Part shown: piece by piece, positions 35,255 through 48,300 of the stretch
How positions within the stretch are numbered: the first letter of the stretch is position 1
How the letters are laid out: every line of letters starts with the position of its first letter
DNA from: Morchella semilibera
Taxonomy: Eukaryota; Ascomycota; Pezizomycetes; Pezizales; Morchellaceae
Direction of reading: 5' to 3'
Length of the DNA stretch: 64,000 nt
NCBI GenBank assembly: GCA_009192285.1
Contig: CM018603.1
Coordinates: 3,340,588 to 3,404,587, forward strand
Notes under the pieces: generated by a model
The model's input: only the letters and a program-made list of their open reading frames with translations
Told to the model about the DNA's origin: nothing
Databases searched by the model: none
Made by a program: the position numbers and the translations under genes

Positions 35255-35706
35255 AGATAGCCTACTTTACATATGTACTTATGAAACTCGAGGCTAGACC
35301 GAGGCGCCCCTGCAGGATGCGGATGAAGACGTAACTGTAGGGCTGCCGACGAGGTTATGCAGAGAAGGTTCTTTTATAAAGTGGACAGATGTAGGATTAT
35401 GAATGGACATGTAAAGATTACACAGCGCATGACGTATAAGCTTCTTACCGGGACTAACCTCCCCGGGTTGTCAGGCTCAGACTAATAATTTAGAGGCACC
35501 AAGAGAATTGATTAATTAGAACCCGTTAGGTAAGGCCTTAAGGGTGGATCGGCCTGCATACTACTAATTCACGGGAGAATTGGTTTCTTGTCTCAACTGT
35601 TCTGAGGTTTACACATATATACTACCATGAAAACTATGACATTGAGGGTAATTTCAACACGCATGAGGCCGTAAGTACGTAAGTACTAGGGAGCTAGGAG
35701 GACGCG

Positions 35707-35959
35707 ACGCGTTTTGTTGAGTGCCGGGGTTGTCAGGGTGATGGGGAAAATTATCAGTGGATCTTTCGATCTGATAAATGCTGATCTAGGCAACCTAGCC
35801 GAAAGGGGGGGTGGATTGTTCACCCCTTGCGACATCTGCGGGTGTTGATTCGTTCAAATACCAATGCTATCCCTGCTTTCCTGGCCTCAGGATGCTGCGG
35901 GCGTGATATTTGAATGATTCACCTAAGAAAACTAAAAAAAAAAAAAAATTTTGACGCGT
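35707..35959 (+). promoter_or_regulatory. MluI cell-cycle boxes upstream of RNR2
   Basis: Two exact ACGCGT boxes lie at 35707-35712 and 35954-35959, with a near match ACGCGC at 35985-35990. In yeasts the Mbp1-Swi6 (MBF) factor binds ACGCGT and drives G1/S genes including ribonucleotide reductase. A further ACGCGT lies in the first intron near 36275. Confidence 0.6.
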
Positions 35960-36040
35960 TGAGTGCGTTTAGGTGCCGATGGCGACGCGCTGGTCAATTT
36001 GGCCATGTTTGGATTGATCTCTTGGTATAGATGTGTCTCG

Positions 36041-36048
36041 TATAAAAT
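36041..36048 (+). promoter_or_regulatory. TATA-like box of RNR2
   Basis: TATAAAAT lies 148 bp before the start codon, followed by a pyrimidine-rich stretch, a usual arrangement for strong fungal promoters. Confidence 0.5.
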
Positions 36049-36195
36049 CTCTTTATACCCTCTTCTCCTCCTCCTGCCCTTGATACATTCATCAACCACC
36101 AACCCAATTCTAAGTTTATACCTACATTGTCCACTTACAGTTTAACTTTTAACAAGTTTAAACTACTTAACCCTCCTCTTTCATCCCAATCCCAA

Positions 36196-37507
36196 ATGGC
36201 TACTACACAGATGACCCCTTCCAAGAAGGTAGGCAACCCCCCCCCCCTCCTCCTCCTCCCCCTCCTCGGGGCAACGCGTCCGTGAGACTAACCCGTGCCC
36301 AGGCCGCTAACGCCATGTCAAACCTTAAGGTTGACGATATCACTGCCGCAAAGAGCATGGCCTCATCCTTCCAGAAAATAAGCACAGACAGCCCCAAGAA
36401 GGACCTAAAGGCTGCCGAGCCCACCGAGACCGAACTCGACGAGCCCCTCCTTAGAGAGAACAAGCAACGCTTTGTTTTGTTCCCTATCAAGTACAATGAC
36501 GTGAGTGCCTTCAATTTCCCTGATACCTCTGCGATTACGCACTAAACATCATTTCTCAATTCCAGATCTGGCAAATGTACAAGAAAGCCGAAGCCTCCTT
36601 CTGGGTCGCCGAGGAAATTGATCTCTCAAAGGATCTCAACGATTGGAACAACCGCATGAACGATGATGAGCGTTACTTCATCTCGCATGTTCTCGCTTTC
36701 TTTGCCGCCTCTGACGGTATCGTCAATGAGAACCTTGTCCAGCGCTTCAGCAATGAGGTCCAGATCCCCGAGGCTCGTTGCTTTTACGGATTCCAGATCA
36801 TGATGGAAAACATTCACTCTGAGACTTACTCTCTTCTCATTGATACCTACATCAAGGACCAGAAGCAGAGGACTTACCTGTTCGATGCTGTTGACACTAT
36901 TCCTTGCATCAAGAAGAAGGCCGATTGGGCCATCAGGTGGATTGAGGATAAGAACTCTACCTTTGCCCAGCGCCTAGTCGCATTTGCTGCTGTTGAAGGC
37001 ATCTTCTTCAGTGGTTCTTTCGCCTCAATTTTCTGGCTTAAGAAGCGTGGATTGATGCCTGGCTTGTCATTCTCCAATGAGCTGATCTCTCGTGACGAGG
37101 GTCTTCACACCGATTTCGCTTGCCTCCTCTTTCAGCACTTGAACAACCGCCCTAGCAAGCAGGCTGTTCAGGACATCATCACCGAGGCCGTCGGAATCGA
37201 GCAGGAGTTTTTGACTGAGGCCCTTCCTTGTGGCCTTCTTGGAATGAACGCTAAGCTCATGAAACAATATATTGAGTTCGTCGCCGACAGACTTCTCCTT
37301 GCGCTTGGAAACGACAAGTTTTACAACTCCACAAACCCCTTTGATTTCATGGAGTCCATCTCCCTCGCCGGAAAGACCAACTTCTTTGAGAAGCGTGTCG
37401 GTGACTACCAGAAGGCTGGTGTCATGGCCTCTACCGCAAAGAAGGATTCCGGATCCGAGGACGAGGATGATGAGACCAACGGCATCCGATTCGATGAGGA
37501 TTTTTAA
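36196..37507 (+). CDS. RNR2: Ribonucleotide reductase small (R2) subunit
   Basis: R2 generates the tyrosyl radical for class Ia reduction of ribonucleoside diphosphates. Exons 36196-36228, 36303-36500 and 36566-37507 give 390 aa. Motifs are [32 protein letters not shown] (iron ligand about Asp127), MENIHSETY (Glu158, His161 and radical Tyr165), [19 protein letters not shown] (about Glu221) and [11 protein letters not shown] (Glu255, His258). The C-terminus ends FDEDF, the acidic aromatic tail that docks on R1. All ligands are present, so this is a catalytic Rnr2 and not an Rnr4-like subunit. Introns sit only in the first fifth of the gene, and codon use is biased as in highly expressed genes. 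Confidence 0.96.
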
Positions 37508-40294
37508 ATTCCCCACTTTTCTCTCTCTCTCTCTTTCTTTGTATAACGGGTGTTCATTTCATTAAATGTTTGGAGGTTTTTGGGTAGGGTCCTTTTGAAT
37601 TAGGCTACTGGTTATGGGTTTCGAAGGTTGTTTCTGGTTTTCACCATGTTCTTTTTAGATGCTCGGGTTTCTTGTACCCCTGATCTTCGATCGCACTCCG
37701 CTCCTCCTGCATCATAAGATTCATTTTAGGGTATTGTTTTATGGGAGTTTATACTACTTACTTGTCAAGGCCTTTTCTTTTGGTTACTGTTAGTTGGTCA
37801 AACGCTTTTGTACCCCGTATTTGTAAATAGACCAACAGTGTCTTTGTAGGCGACATCAGCGGAGGACGAAAATTTGGGTATATCTGGCTATCGCTAGCAG
37901 TGTAGTCACGATGGGGATAATGGGCCTTTAAGAAAAATAAATACTGTCCTCATTCCTAATTTTGGTCTTCATAGCCCCACATAACTGTGATATTGGCCTC
38001 TCTTGACCCCCGCACTTCGCCTCACAAACGGCACCTTCTATTCTAGAAAGCGCCTGAGACATGATATGAGCGTATCGACGCGGATCGACCTGCGCACAGT
38101 TGCGCAAATCATGCATGAGCGCCAAGTAAAACCTGCGGCGGGCCGGACTATTTCTGGGCGGGGGCCTGGAACATGTGTTTCGACCCCCAATCGTACTGGA
38201 GAAACGGGGTGCGGGTTTTTAGTCCGTCGGACATCTCGCTTCAGGATGTCCGCACCGGGTCGTGCCTTGCCCGGCCGCGGGCTATTTTGATTGACCGGGC
38301 TGCGCGCCCGGGCACGCGGGTTGCCTGGCCTTATGTGGACGCCGGCGGCGCATGCATGCTAATCCGTTGTTTCGAGCCCTGACCGCTCCGTTTTTCAGTC
38401 GGCCAGAAAGGTGTAAGTAGTAGTCAAGCAGGCACCCCCTGAAACACCTGCACCCCAAGTCCTAGAGGTTCCCCAAACAACCATAGCCTTCAATCATTGA
38501 CCCTAACACAAGGTTAATGTACTGGTGTGAAAACTTTTTATGTTGGCGAACATCCAGTATACTGATGCACAGGGATAGACTGTCTAATAAATATTTCCAA
38601 TCGACTCGGTCAACAGGTCGCCTTGTGTAGTATCAATGATTGTTTCAACAACAAAACCCACAACCCATTCGTCAGTAGGTTCTACAGAAATCTCGAGTGT
38701 ATTTTTGAACCGGCATTTCTCTTGATGGCCGCGCTGCACACAAGAATCTAGCACTTTATCGCGGTAATTGTACGCTTCCAATTGGATGAACCCGGAGATC
38801 TAAGATCTAAAAATCTCCACCTGGCTTCTCCCTGCCAGCAAGAAACCCAGTGCCTCTATATATGTATATCTCTTTGCTTGCGCAGCTGTGCATGCCAAGG
38901 GGAACGACAGGACTAAGTGTTTGGCATCTGCCAAAGTTCTCTAGTATTCCCTCGCTATTGAAGTTCTGGCAGCATGTTACGTCACTAACCACCATGAGGA
39001 CACAGAGTATCGTTTCTGTTTAGTTCGCCAGGAGTATGCACATAAGACTTGTCTATACGTGTAGTTCTGTAAACGCAACTCCCAGGGTGATAGTGTATCG
39101 AACATGCAACATCCAGGTGCGAGCGATGACTGGTGATGCTATGTGTAACCTAACCCGTCACGTCACCGTAGTGCGTAAACATATACCCGGCCGCCCTCAC
39201 TCAGTGAGTGATACTCATACCTCCGGCTTGTAGATCCACAAAAAAAGCCCCTCATTAATAAGGTGACCATAGGCCGATTGCAGCAGCAAGCAAAAAAAAA
39301 AAATCACTCAGACGTAACAAATAAATATAACGGGCCCGAATCCGGTCATTCCGCGTGTCTATCACAAACTAGATATTTTAACTACTGTTACCCTTTTCCC
39401 ATCCCACTCCTCAACACTACCATTCGCCACCAGCACCCGCAGCAGAACCACCACCACCTCTCCAAATGTAGACCAACCCCCAGATCAGCAATCCTACATA
39501 AATAAGAGAAGGGGGAGGGGGAGGGGAAGAAACGTGATGATAAAAGAAATGCAAATGATCCCTCCCGCCTAGCTTTCTCCCAGATTTCCTGACAAATATT
39601 CCAACGCAAGTAGATACTTGACTTTACAACGGTAAAAAGCCCAGCCAACAAAAAAAAAGGGAGGGAGGGAGAAGAGAAGGGTTTTTTTTTTTAAAGGTAT
39701 ATAGCAAGGAAACAATTCCCCTTCAAAATTCGGCCCCACAAAAAGATTTGGTCGGCGGGCCTCATATTTTGCATCTCCATTGCCGCTTCCGTAGGATAAC
39801 CATTTATACCCCGATTCCCAAGATTATTAACAAACAATAGTAAAAACACGCAATTTTCGCGAAGGGAATTTTTTTGCTCTGAAACATGAAAAAAGCAGTC
39901 CATCCCCGATAAACAAAATCCCGGATATAAGAAACAGTGGGGTATAAAGAGAGGATATGAATAGGAAAGGAGGAGGCAAATGTGTAAGAAGAAGAAATAA
40001 CCCCGAAATCCTGCCCGCAGACCCTTCCCAAAGCTTCAGAAATCAAGGTGTAAAAGAACATCAGTCCGAATAAATCGGATGGAATAAATAAAATAAAGAA
40101 GGCACAGGCCTATGCAACAAAAAGGCAATATGTGCAATTTACACGCTAGCAAGAACAATAGGATAGGAAACAGTGGAATCAAATTTATAGAAAAAGTCGT
40201 AAAGATAAAAGTAAAACTCCAGTGAGCCGCCTGTAAAGTAAACAAACAAAAGGAAAAAATGATCTCGAACATCATGTAACGTTAAGAGGATTGC
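37508..40294. other. Spacer between convergent genes
   Basis: No gene is seen in 2.8 kb. It includes the 3' regions of RNR2 and samB. A GC-rich block at about 38130-38370 stands out from the AT-rich surroundings, and 39290-40290 is A-rich. Confidence 0.55.
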
Positions 40295-42082
40295 CTAAGA
40301 GCACTGCTGCGCCGCAACACACCAATGTCTGTGGTAAACCCAGGCACTTTTTTGGCATTCCTTGCTACAATACTTCGTACGTCTGCATCTCCTGCATTTT
40401 GCGAATTGGCGGGTATACTCCTCCCATTTCCCACACTCGTAATACGCGCATTGTCGAATTCCGCCCCGGGAATCGTCCTTTCGACAAAGATTTCTCATCA
40501 CTACGCCTGCCCAGTACTGCATATCCGGAGGGTGATGTCGAACAGTAAACTTCTCCACGAGAGGGAATATATTGTAGTCGTCTGGAAGTAGATATTCTTC
40601 TTGCTCTTCCAAGGGCTCTTGTTTGGTCAAATTGCTTGAATCCTCGTCCAACAGGTGAATCTCACTGCTGATAGATAGTCTTGGTACCAGGTGGGATTTT
40701 TGGAAGTAGGATCGCAGACCGCAGTATTTTGAAACATAAGCAAGAAGTTGTAACGACATTAAAACATCCTCTTCGCGGGGCATTGAAGGCAACACAACAG
40801 AAGATGAGCTATCCTGAAGATAGCGAGAGTGAAACGCTGTTGGAATAGCTAAAGGCGGATTCGCCGTTGGTGGGTTCGCATTGGTTGCGGCATTGATGAT
40901 GCTACCATCTATCGGAGACCGATGCGTGATATTGAAGGTTTCAGTATCTTGTGTGTCTGCACCATGGGGACCAGCCAGGCCCATTGGTGCATCCACTGAA
41001 CCAAGAATTGCTTGGCGGTCATCTATGCCTTCTATGTCCTCCCCAGTCTGAATATCTACAATTGGTTCGTTTGCATTCTCCACTTCGCCTGATGGGTTGG
41101 GAATCTCATCTGCATTCGGATCATCAGATTCACCCGATATCGAGCGCTGGTGGCGAATAGATGGCCGGCTGCTTCGGCGAACTGTTCTACTAGATGATGT
41201 GGGTGGAGGGGGGTTAGGTGTGGTGGGTGATTCGGGCTGAGAAACGTTTCCAGTTTGTAGCATTGATGGTAGCCGCTCAGTGTCGCGGATGGGTCGCAGA
41301 CCAAATCCTGTGACATTTACATCCATTGCCGGGAGTGCGGCTGCCAAAGGCTGCAGTCCACTCTGTTCGCGCGGCATTCCCGAGTGATAAGTGTGGAAGT
41401 GGTGACGGCTATCATGAGTCCGATTATTAGGGTGAGATTGTCTGATATAGGCAATTCTTTCTGCGGGGTTTGGCACAGCAAGTGTTTGATGGGGACTGGT
41501 GTGCAAGTTTTCTAGAGCCTGTGATGCAGGTATTTCAATAGATGCGGGCGGTGCTTGTCTCCTAAAGCCCCGATCTCCTCCCGATGGCCTCTCGTGTCGA
41601 TCATGAAAAGAATTAGGGGGTTTATTATCGCGGGACCGAACTGAGTGGCTGCCAGAAGCTGTACGTCTCGCATTGGCTGCGTCTGCCTTCGACTGCAGCT
41701 TGTCGATAACCTGTACATAATTGTCCAAGATTGTTGCAATGACTGGAACCATATCTGCCTCCACTACCCTAGTTCTCACGTTTTCTGAACCCCGCACGCC
41801 TATATTCACAACACACTGAAATGCAAGGTTCCATTTCCACATGCTCATCAAATCCTTGTTCCGCCCATCCTTCAGTATGCACACCAACCTTTCAATACCT
41901 CCATCGACAGTAAGAATATCCCTGATACGAGCCGACGAAGTAGTAAGATAGGCAAGATGATTCAGGGAGTTTATCAGAGGGAGGGTCGATGTGCAATCCA
42001 GCGCTCGTCTGTCGTAAAGAGCGGTCGTAATACCAACCGATGCCTTGTTGAGATTGGGAATGCTGAAATTCACTTCTCGCAT
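40295..42082 (-). CDS. samB: MYND-type zinc finger protein SamB/Mub1
   Basis: Mub1 (yeast) works with the Ubr2 ubiquitin ligase in turnover of the proteasome regulator Rpn4. SamB (Aspergillus) affects morphogenesis and septum placement. A single exon codes for 595 aa, starting MREVNFSIPNLNKASVGITT, which is strongly conserved, as are ALDCTSTLPLINSLNHLAYL and VDGGIERLVCILKDGRN (armadillo-like region). The middle is disordered, rich in Ser/Pro/Asn. The C-terminal MYND finger (about residues 545-588) shows CAYYECGKWEEYTRQFAKC, CRRTKYCSKECQKSAW and HRHWC. No intron is needed, which contrasts with the neighbours. Confidence 0.92.
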   Translation of the reverse strand: MREVNFSIPNLNKASVGITTALYDRRALDCTSTLPLINSLNHLAYLTTSSARIRDILTVDGGIERLVCILKDGRNKDLMSMWKWNLAFQCVVNIGVRGSENVRTRVVEADMVPVIATILDNYVQVIDKLQSKADAANARRTASGSHSVRSRDNKPPNSFHDRHERPSGGDRGFRRQAPPASIEIPASQALENLHTSPHQTLAVPNPAERIAYIRQSHPNNRTHDSRHHFHTYHSGMPREQSGLQPLAAALPAMDVNVTGFGLRPIRDTERLPSMLQTGNVSQPESPTTPNPPPPTSSSRTVRRSSRPSIRHQRSISGESDDPNADEIPNPSGEVENANEPIVDIQTGEDIEGIDDRQAILGSVDAPMGLAGPHGADTQDTETFNITHRSPIDGSIINAATNANPPTANPPLAIPTAFHSRYLQDSSSSVVLPSMPREEDVLMSLQLLAYVSKYCGLRSYFQKSHLVPRLSISSEIHLLDEDSSNLTKQEPLEEQEEYLLPDDYNIFPLVEKFTVRHHPPDMQYWAGVVMRNLCRKDDSRGGIRQCAYYECGKWEEYTRQFAKCRRCRRTKYCSKECQKSAWVYHRHWCVAAQQCS

Positions 42083-45000
42083 TGTTGATATTATAGGCTG
42101 GAATGGGTGTTGGGGGTGGAGGGGTTAGGAGCTGTTGTGCGGATACAGTACATCAGCATGTCGGGATTCTCATCATGGAAGGGACATCGCACTGCTAAAT
42201 GGGATTTCGAAGTGGCGACAGACCTTATATGCAAGTTCCGAACGGTGCTAATAGTATTAGACGGTGGTAATGGTTCTCTCCAAGCAAAGGAAGGAGCTAA
42301 AGTCTGGAGGGAAAGGTGGTCGAAAGTCGGGGAAGGTGTAATCGGAAGATAGAAGTAGTTGTCCCTAAGCGGTAAAAAGATAGAAGAAACAAGAGGGCTT
42401 AGAAGGAGCTATAAAGGAAGGGTTTATCAAGAGCTATGGAGTGGAGTCGTTTGGAGGGCGGCTGTCGTCCTCGTGGTAGTAGTGGTTGAGGAGTGAGTGC
42501 GGGTGATGACCACTGGTTGTGATGGCGATGGTTGTTGGCGTGCTTTACAAATGGCCGGAGACAGGGAGGAGGTGAAAACGGACGCAGCCAACCACACAGA
42601 AATCCTCCCCGAGGGAAGGCAAGCACAGACAGCACAACACAGCACACAGCGATCCAGTCCGATCCAGTCCCACGGGTACCAGCAGTAAACAACTACACTT
42701 ACCAACCGCCAGATAGTGTTGAGGAGAGGGATGTGGCGAGTGCTAAAGAGGGAGTAGTATCTAGGAAGAGGACAAACAAGTTGCACAACAGTGGTAACAA
42801 TGACAGACAGTGAGCTCTCCCTCTCCCTCTTCTATTTGTTTTTTTGGCTATCTTTCTGTGACTGTGCGGATGGAGAGAATGGCCGCCGGCTTTCTTCTTC
42901 GTGGGAGTAAGCAGCAAGGGAGGAGGTCGGAGTCGTTGGGGGTGTGTGGTGTGTGCAGAACAGAACAGTCCATTAACAGCCAGGACTGTGATTGGTCAGA
43001 TTAACTCAGAGGCGAGTGGTGCTGGTTCATGGTGTCGCGCCGTAGCAGGGGATACACTCTACTAAGATCCTGCCCGCGCGAAAGGGAGAGAGGATGTCAG
43101 AAAAGCCGAAATTGTACGGCCAAGGATCAAGAAGCTGCACCCTCTCTTGTAGCGCCAGTCTCCAGAGTAAGTAGCTCAGAGGGGGGATCGAGCGTTTCAC
43201 TACAGCCATATGTATGTACCTACAGATAGAGCGCTGGCGGAGTAGGAGTGGTGAGGTTCACTAAAAACGAAACTGCAGTATAAAAACAAAAAAATCGAAC
43301 TGGAAACTACGACATTACCAGAACTCCATCTACCTTACTCTAGGTACGTTAGTGATTGAACAAGCCTAGAAATCGGGAGGGCACTATACATTCTGTATTA
43401 GTAGAATGATCAAGACTTGTTTAAGCGTGTGTGTTGTTTCCTATTATAAAGCAAACGAACATGAGTGGCAAACATATTGAGGGGGCACTCCGGTCCCAAA
43501 TCTGTGATAAATTGGAAATTCTACCTCGACAAAACTCGCCTCACCTCACGATGTGACAATTATCCGTAGATGCAGAAAAGAGTTGTGTCCATAAGAAACT
43601 CGGCGGTTGCTAACATCGAGTCTCTTAGGCGCCGATTATGCTAACTCGTTGAACCCCCACTGCCCTCGTGACCACAAAAAAATAAGCCTTTCTAAAAGCC
43701 TGCATATCTGGTTGGTGATGAAATTAACATTGGATGACCCACACTCTAGAGTACACACACAACCACACATAGGTACACAATGTAGACAGACTTTTGTTGG
43801 CATTCAAACTCATGTAAAGAAAGCTGGATCTACAAGAACACCCCCCCTACGCACAACCGGGTGGCGAGGAGTGGTGAGCTGGAGAAGTATTAGATAATTG
43901 AATAAGCGAGCCAAATGTTTCAGTAGGGCTCTAGGGCACCTGTCGGATCATTTCCTCTTTACCTGGGACAAAGTGAACATATTCACAAGATGTACCAAAT
44001 GAAAGTACATGTATATAGCATTTATAATGTATCTATATACCGTAGCGAGTAATGTGTATGATCACCGTTAGGGCGCAAAGCACTACGGCCGAGGGACTAC
44101 ATACATGTACATGTACATGTAGTTATGTGATAGTGTATCTGCCAATTAATAGAGCAATATATGATAAACACACCGCAGTAGGTCAACTGCAATCGAGTGA
44201 TCGGCTGTGTAGATATGTAATACATGTAGATCTGAATACATCCCTTAGGATTTTTCTTGGGTTGCTTTTCCTATATCGTGAACACTAATTAAGATACATG
44301 TAGACATTATAACAATATACCGGTCCAGAATATTAGACAATAATGTTGTGCTGAAAGGTCTGGAATTGCTATACCTACATGCATCCATAGGCCTACATGG
44401 TATGTACAAGTACTTAAGCACATCTACATCTTATATGTAAGTGTCCTAGTCCTCCTTATCGATATCGACCGAGTGTTGGGCGTCTTCAGGTTTCAGATTA
44501 CAATGACAAGATGTATTTGGGCGAATACACATATGGTAAGTGGCTCCATTCCTATAGGTACATGTACGAGTGCTTGAGCTTATACTTGTGATGACGACAT
44601 GCATCTGCTTTTATTTGATGCGTGGTTCCACCCGCAGAAATTCATGGCGTCACCAAACTGAGGACAAAACATATGTATGTAAGTACCTGGTACGTACCAT
44701 CATATATGTACCTACATGTACTGTGAAACTAAAGATACAAAGGTTATTTCAACAAGCTGCATACTATAGTGCTGTAGCCAAGAAGCCGCCACATAGAGTA
44801 GGATACAGAGAGCCGCGCGGCTATGTAAGTTATAGGAAATACCACCTAACCCAAAACATGTATGCATTGTAGCGCAGTTTAGAAACGAGCGAAATCGTTT
44901 AAATCACAATGGGAAGGGGACATAAAGTGGTGGTACATGTATTGTGATCGCCGACAAAGGTCCCAACAGGGCATAATGGTTTTGCACCTTACCCTACATG

Positions 45001-45372
45001 ATACATGTAGTTCCCAGCCTGCCTCGCGGTTACAGACTTTCTCACAAAGCAGTGTCATCGCACTCGGTCTTGGCCCTTTGATCTCCTTCATACACCCTGT
45101 ACAGCTAAAAACTCAGATTGCGGGGAACCAAGGTGTCCCAAGGAGCCTGCGCAAAGCCCTGCATACCGTATATCCACCTTGAACTTACGTGTGCCGTTTC
45201 TTGAAGACTCTCTGAAGAAAGCTATGGTTTTGTGCGCATTTAGTTAGAGTAGGTGACCACTTATATTTTGCAAGTTGAGATCTTGGAAATATTACTTGAT
45301 TAAGATCCGGAAGGGGTGGTTAGAAGGTAAACTGAACGATAGAAACTGACTTGCTCTAGGCCACAGATATCC
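42083..45372. other. Long divergent spacer between samB and DNF3
   Basis: No gene is seen in 3.3 kb. The samB side (42090-42900) is purine-rich on the plus strand and may be a long 5' leader. The region 43990-45010 has the densest TACATGTA cluster in the window, including three overlapping ACATGT units at 44104-44120. Confidence 0.55.
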
Positions 45373-48300
45373 ATGGTCGAACCAAACAACAATACTCTGA
45401 GATCGGGTGAGGAGGTGCCTGTCGAAGGACAACCCTCTTCAATATCTGGAGCACCGCGAGAATGTAGCCCGGACATTCCCATCCAGCCCACGGGAAGCGG
45501 CATTCCACGCGTTAGATTTTCTACGGACATAGAACGTTCGGAGCCTTTTGCGCCTGAAGGTTCCCGCACAGGTGGGGGGCTTGTTGCCACTGCAGGTCTC
45601 ACAATTGATACATCCACTGCGCTGCCCGGATATACCCAGGGGGAAAGTCTGGAAATAAGATCATCCGGCAGGCAAGGCGGCGACACAAACCCACCAGGCT
45701 CGGTAGATGCTCGACTACCCGCACCTTATCCCACAAACTCTCCGGCATCTCCTACATCCCAAAGAAAACGCAACCGGGGGTATAGTCTGCGGCGGCAACT
45801 CTTCTTCAGGAATGTACACGACCAAATAGATCAGGATACCGGATTTGCCCGCAGTAGCGCAAATGATATGGGAGTCGAGCTCAATTCCATACAAACTCCA
45901 CATGATGTCAAGAACCAGCCTATAGAATTACAGGGTGCTGCTGGAGAGGGAGTAAAAGAGAAAGAAAAAAGAAGAGGATGATCATGGTCATCCCCAAAGA
46001 AAAGGGAGTCTACCCCCAATTTCTGGCAGCCTTCCACAGTATTCATTATGGGCTCGCAAACAGTCAAAAACATTTAGAGGCCAGGCCCAATCATGCTATA
46101 AAAACTTCCGGCAGTTAATATTGAGGTACAATGGGGCTCCGCCAAGTAAAGAAGGGAGAAGGATACCCGTTGACCCAGAAAGGAAGGGTCTACTTATAGA
46201 TGAAAGGACAGGAAAGGAGTACACCGGGAATACTATCAGAAGTAGTCGTTATACCATTTGGAGCTTTCTTCCGAAGCAGCTGTTTGCTCAGTTTTCGAAA
46301 CTAGCTAACTTGTAAGTAACGGTTTTTTCTCTTTCGGTCTTGCTTTTTGAGCAAGGAATTGAAGTTATGTTGACAAGTTCCCAGTTACTTTCTTTGCGTC
46401 TCGATTTTACAGATGATACCTAGTGAGTGAAATCGTCTCTTTGGCGTCCTATTATTGCTCAAAATTTTTTTATTGTGGCATGAGCCAGATAAGGCTGACT
46501 TTAGAGGAATAGCGTTGAGCACTACTGGAAGTAAGCAAGCTCCTGAGTGATCTTATATTCCCACCGAGCACACTAATTCCTGATAGCATATACAACTATT
46601 GTTCCTTTGCTCTTCTTTATAACGCTATCTATGTCCAAGGAAGGATACGACGATTACCGAAGATATAAGCTGGACAAGCTTGAGAACAATCGTTATGTTC
46701 AAACACTCCACTCTTATAAACCAAGTGATGACCACTATCTTCCCTCTATGCCTCATCGTTGGTTGGAAACCAAATGGAGAAATATTCGAGTGGGTGATAT
46801 AGTAAAGCTGGAACGTAACGACTCAGTCCCAGCTGATATAATCCTACTCTATTCGGACGGTCCACGAGGAATAGCATATGTGGAAACCATGGCGTTGGAC
46901 GGAGAGACAAACTTGAAGAGTAAACAGGCATTACCGATGATTTCAGAGCAATGCGATACAATCGAAAAGCTCGGAGTATTTAGGGCGCAGGTTGTAGTGG
47001 AGGATCCTAACATGGATCTTTACAACTTCGAAGGGAAGGTTACTGTTGGAGACGAAACGAAACCTTTAACAAATAACCAGGTTATCTACAGGGGTAGTGT
47101 GATACGAAATACATCAAATATGTGGGGATTGGTTATATTCACGGGAGAAGAAAGCAAGATTAGGATGAAGTGGGTTGAATCATCCAACAGCATTGGGTCG
47201 TGGTTAATCTCCTTTACTGATTTTTTCTGCCTAGCGCGAACAAAAACCCACGAACTAAGGCACCATCGTTACAGGCAATCGTTAATAAAATTGTAGTTAT
47301 TATTGTGATTTTTGTCATTGCCTTGGCGGTTTTCAACACTGTTGCATACCGCCTTTGGCGAAATCGAACAGAAAGGCACTCCTGGTACCTTACTAATAGC
47401 AGTGTTGCCTTTTTCCCTATATTTGCTTCATATGTGATTATGTATGATCCAAAAATTCATTGAAAGTGGCTAGCCCCTGAGGTTGGCATTTACTAATTCA
47501 GTATAGGTTCAATACCCTCATTCCTCTTTCTCTTTACGTTAGTTTAGAGATAATAAAACTTGCTCAAATGTTTTTCCTTAATGATATCGACATGTATGAT
47601 CCAGAAACAGACACACCAATGGAGGCAAGGACGTCAACTATCAATGAGGATTGTGGCCAAATCAGGTAAGTGTCATTGTTTAGTCCTACTCGCAGTGTCG
47701 AAATTGACCGGTAAAAGTTACATCTTTTCCGATAAAACAGGTACCTTAACGGACAATGCCATGCTGTTTCGAAAAATGAGTGTTGGAGGCCATGCTTGGT
47801 TACATGATCTTGATATTCAGCGGGAAGTAGACGAACTAGTCGGCAGATTTAACTCAAGTCAAGAGCGGAGAGGGAAAGGGAAGGGGAAAGCCAAGAAAAC
47901 ACTAGGCCGTTCGAAGTCAGTTAATATTAACACGAAGGGAACCGGCCCTGGACCGTCTCGCTCTAGGAAATCGCTTGGAGATATGGCTTATATCCAACAG
48001 ACCGAGACTGCCGCACCTAAATTGTCACTTGATGGTCGACTTCAAAATAAACCGTCCTTAAACTCTCTCCGGTGGCGCTCCACAGCAATTCCGCAAAAAG
48101 CTCAACCCCAATTATCCACGATGGAACTCCTATATTACCTTCAAAGTCATCCGCATACTTTCTTCGCCCGCAAAGCCAGGTTTTTTCTGCTCTCCATAGC
48201 CTTGTGCCACACATGTATCCCCGAGGTGGACGTCAATGGAAGTATAACTTACCAAGCGGCGTCTCCCGATGAGTTGGCCTTGGTGAGAGCTGCGCAGGAA

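Larger units (their letters stand above)
33858..36195. other. Spacer between HAM1-like gene and RNR2
   Basis: No gene is seen in 2.3 kb. It contains two inverted-repeat elements (34883-34956 and 35109-35254) and, at its right end, the RNR2 promoter with MCB sites and a TATA-like box. Confidence 0.6.

Noticed and set aside
38003-38382. ORFs in the GC-rich block downstream of RNR2
   Set aside because: They have no recognisable domain, and GC-rich sequence lacks stop codons by composition.
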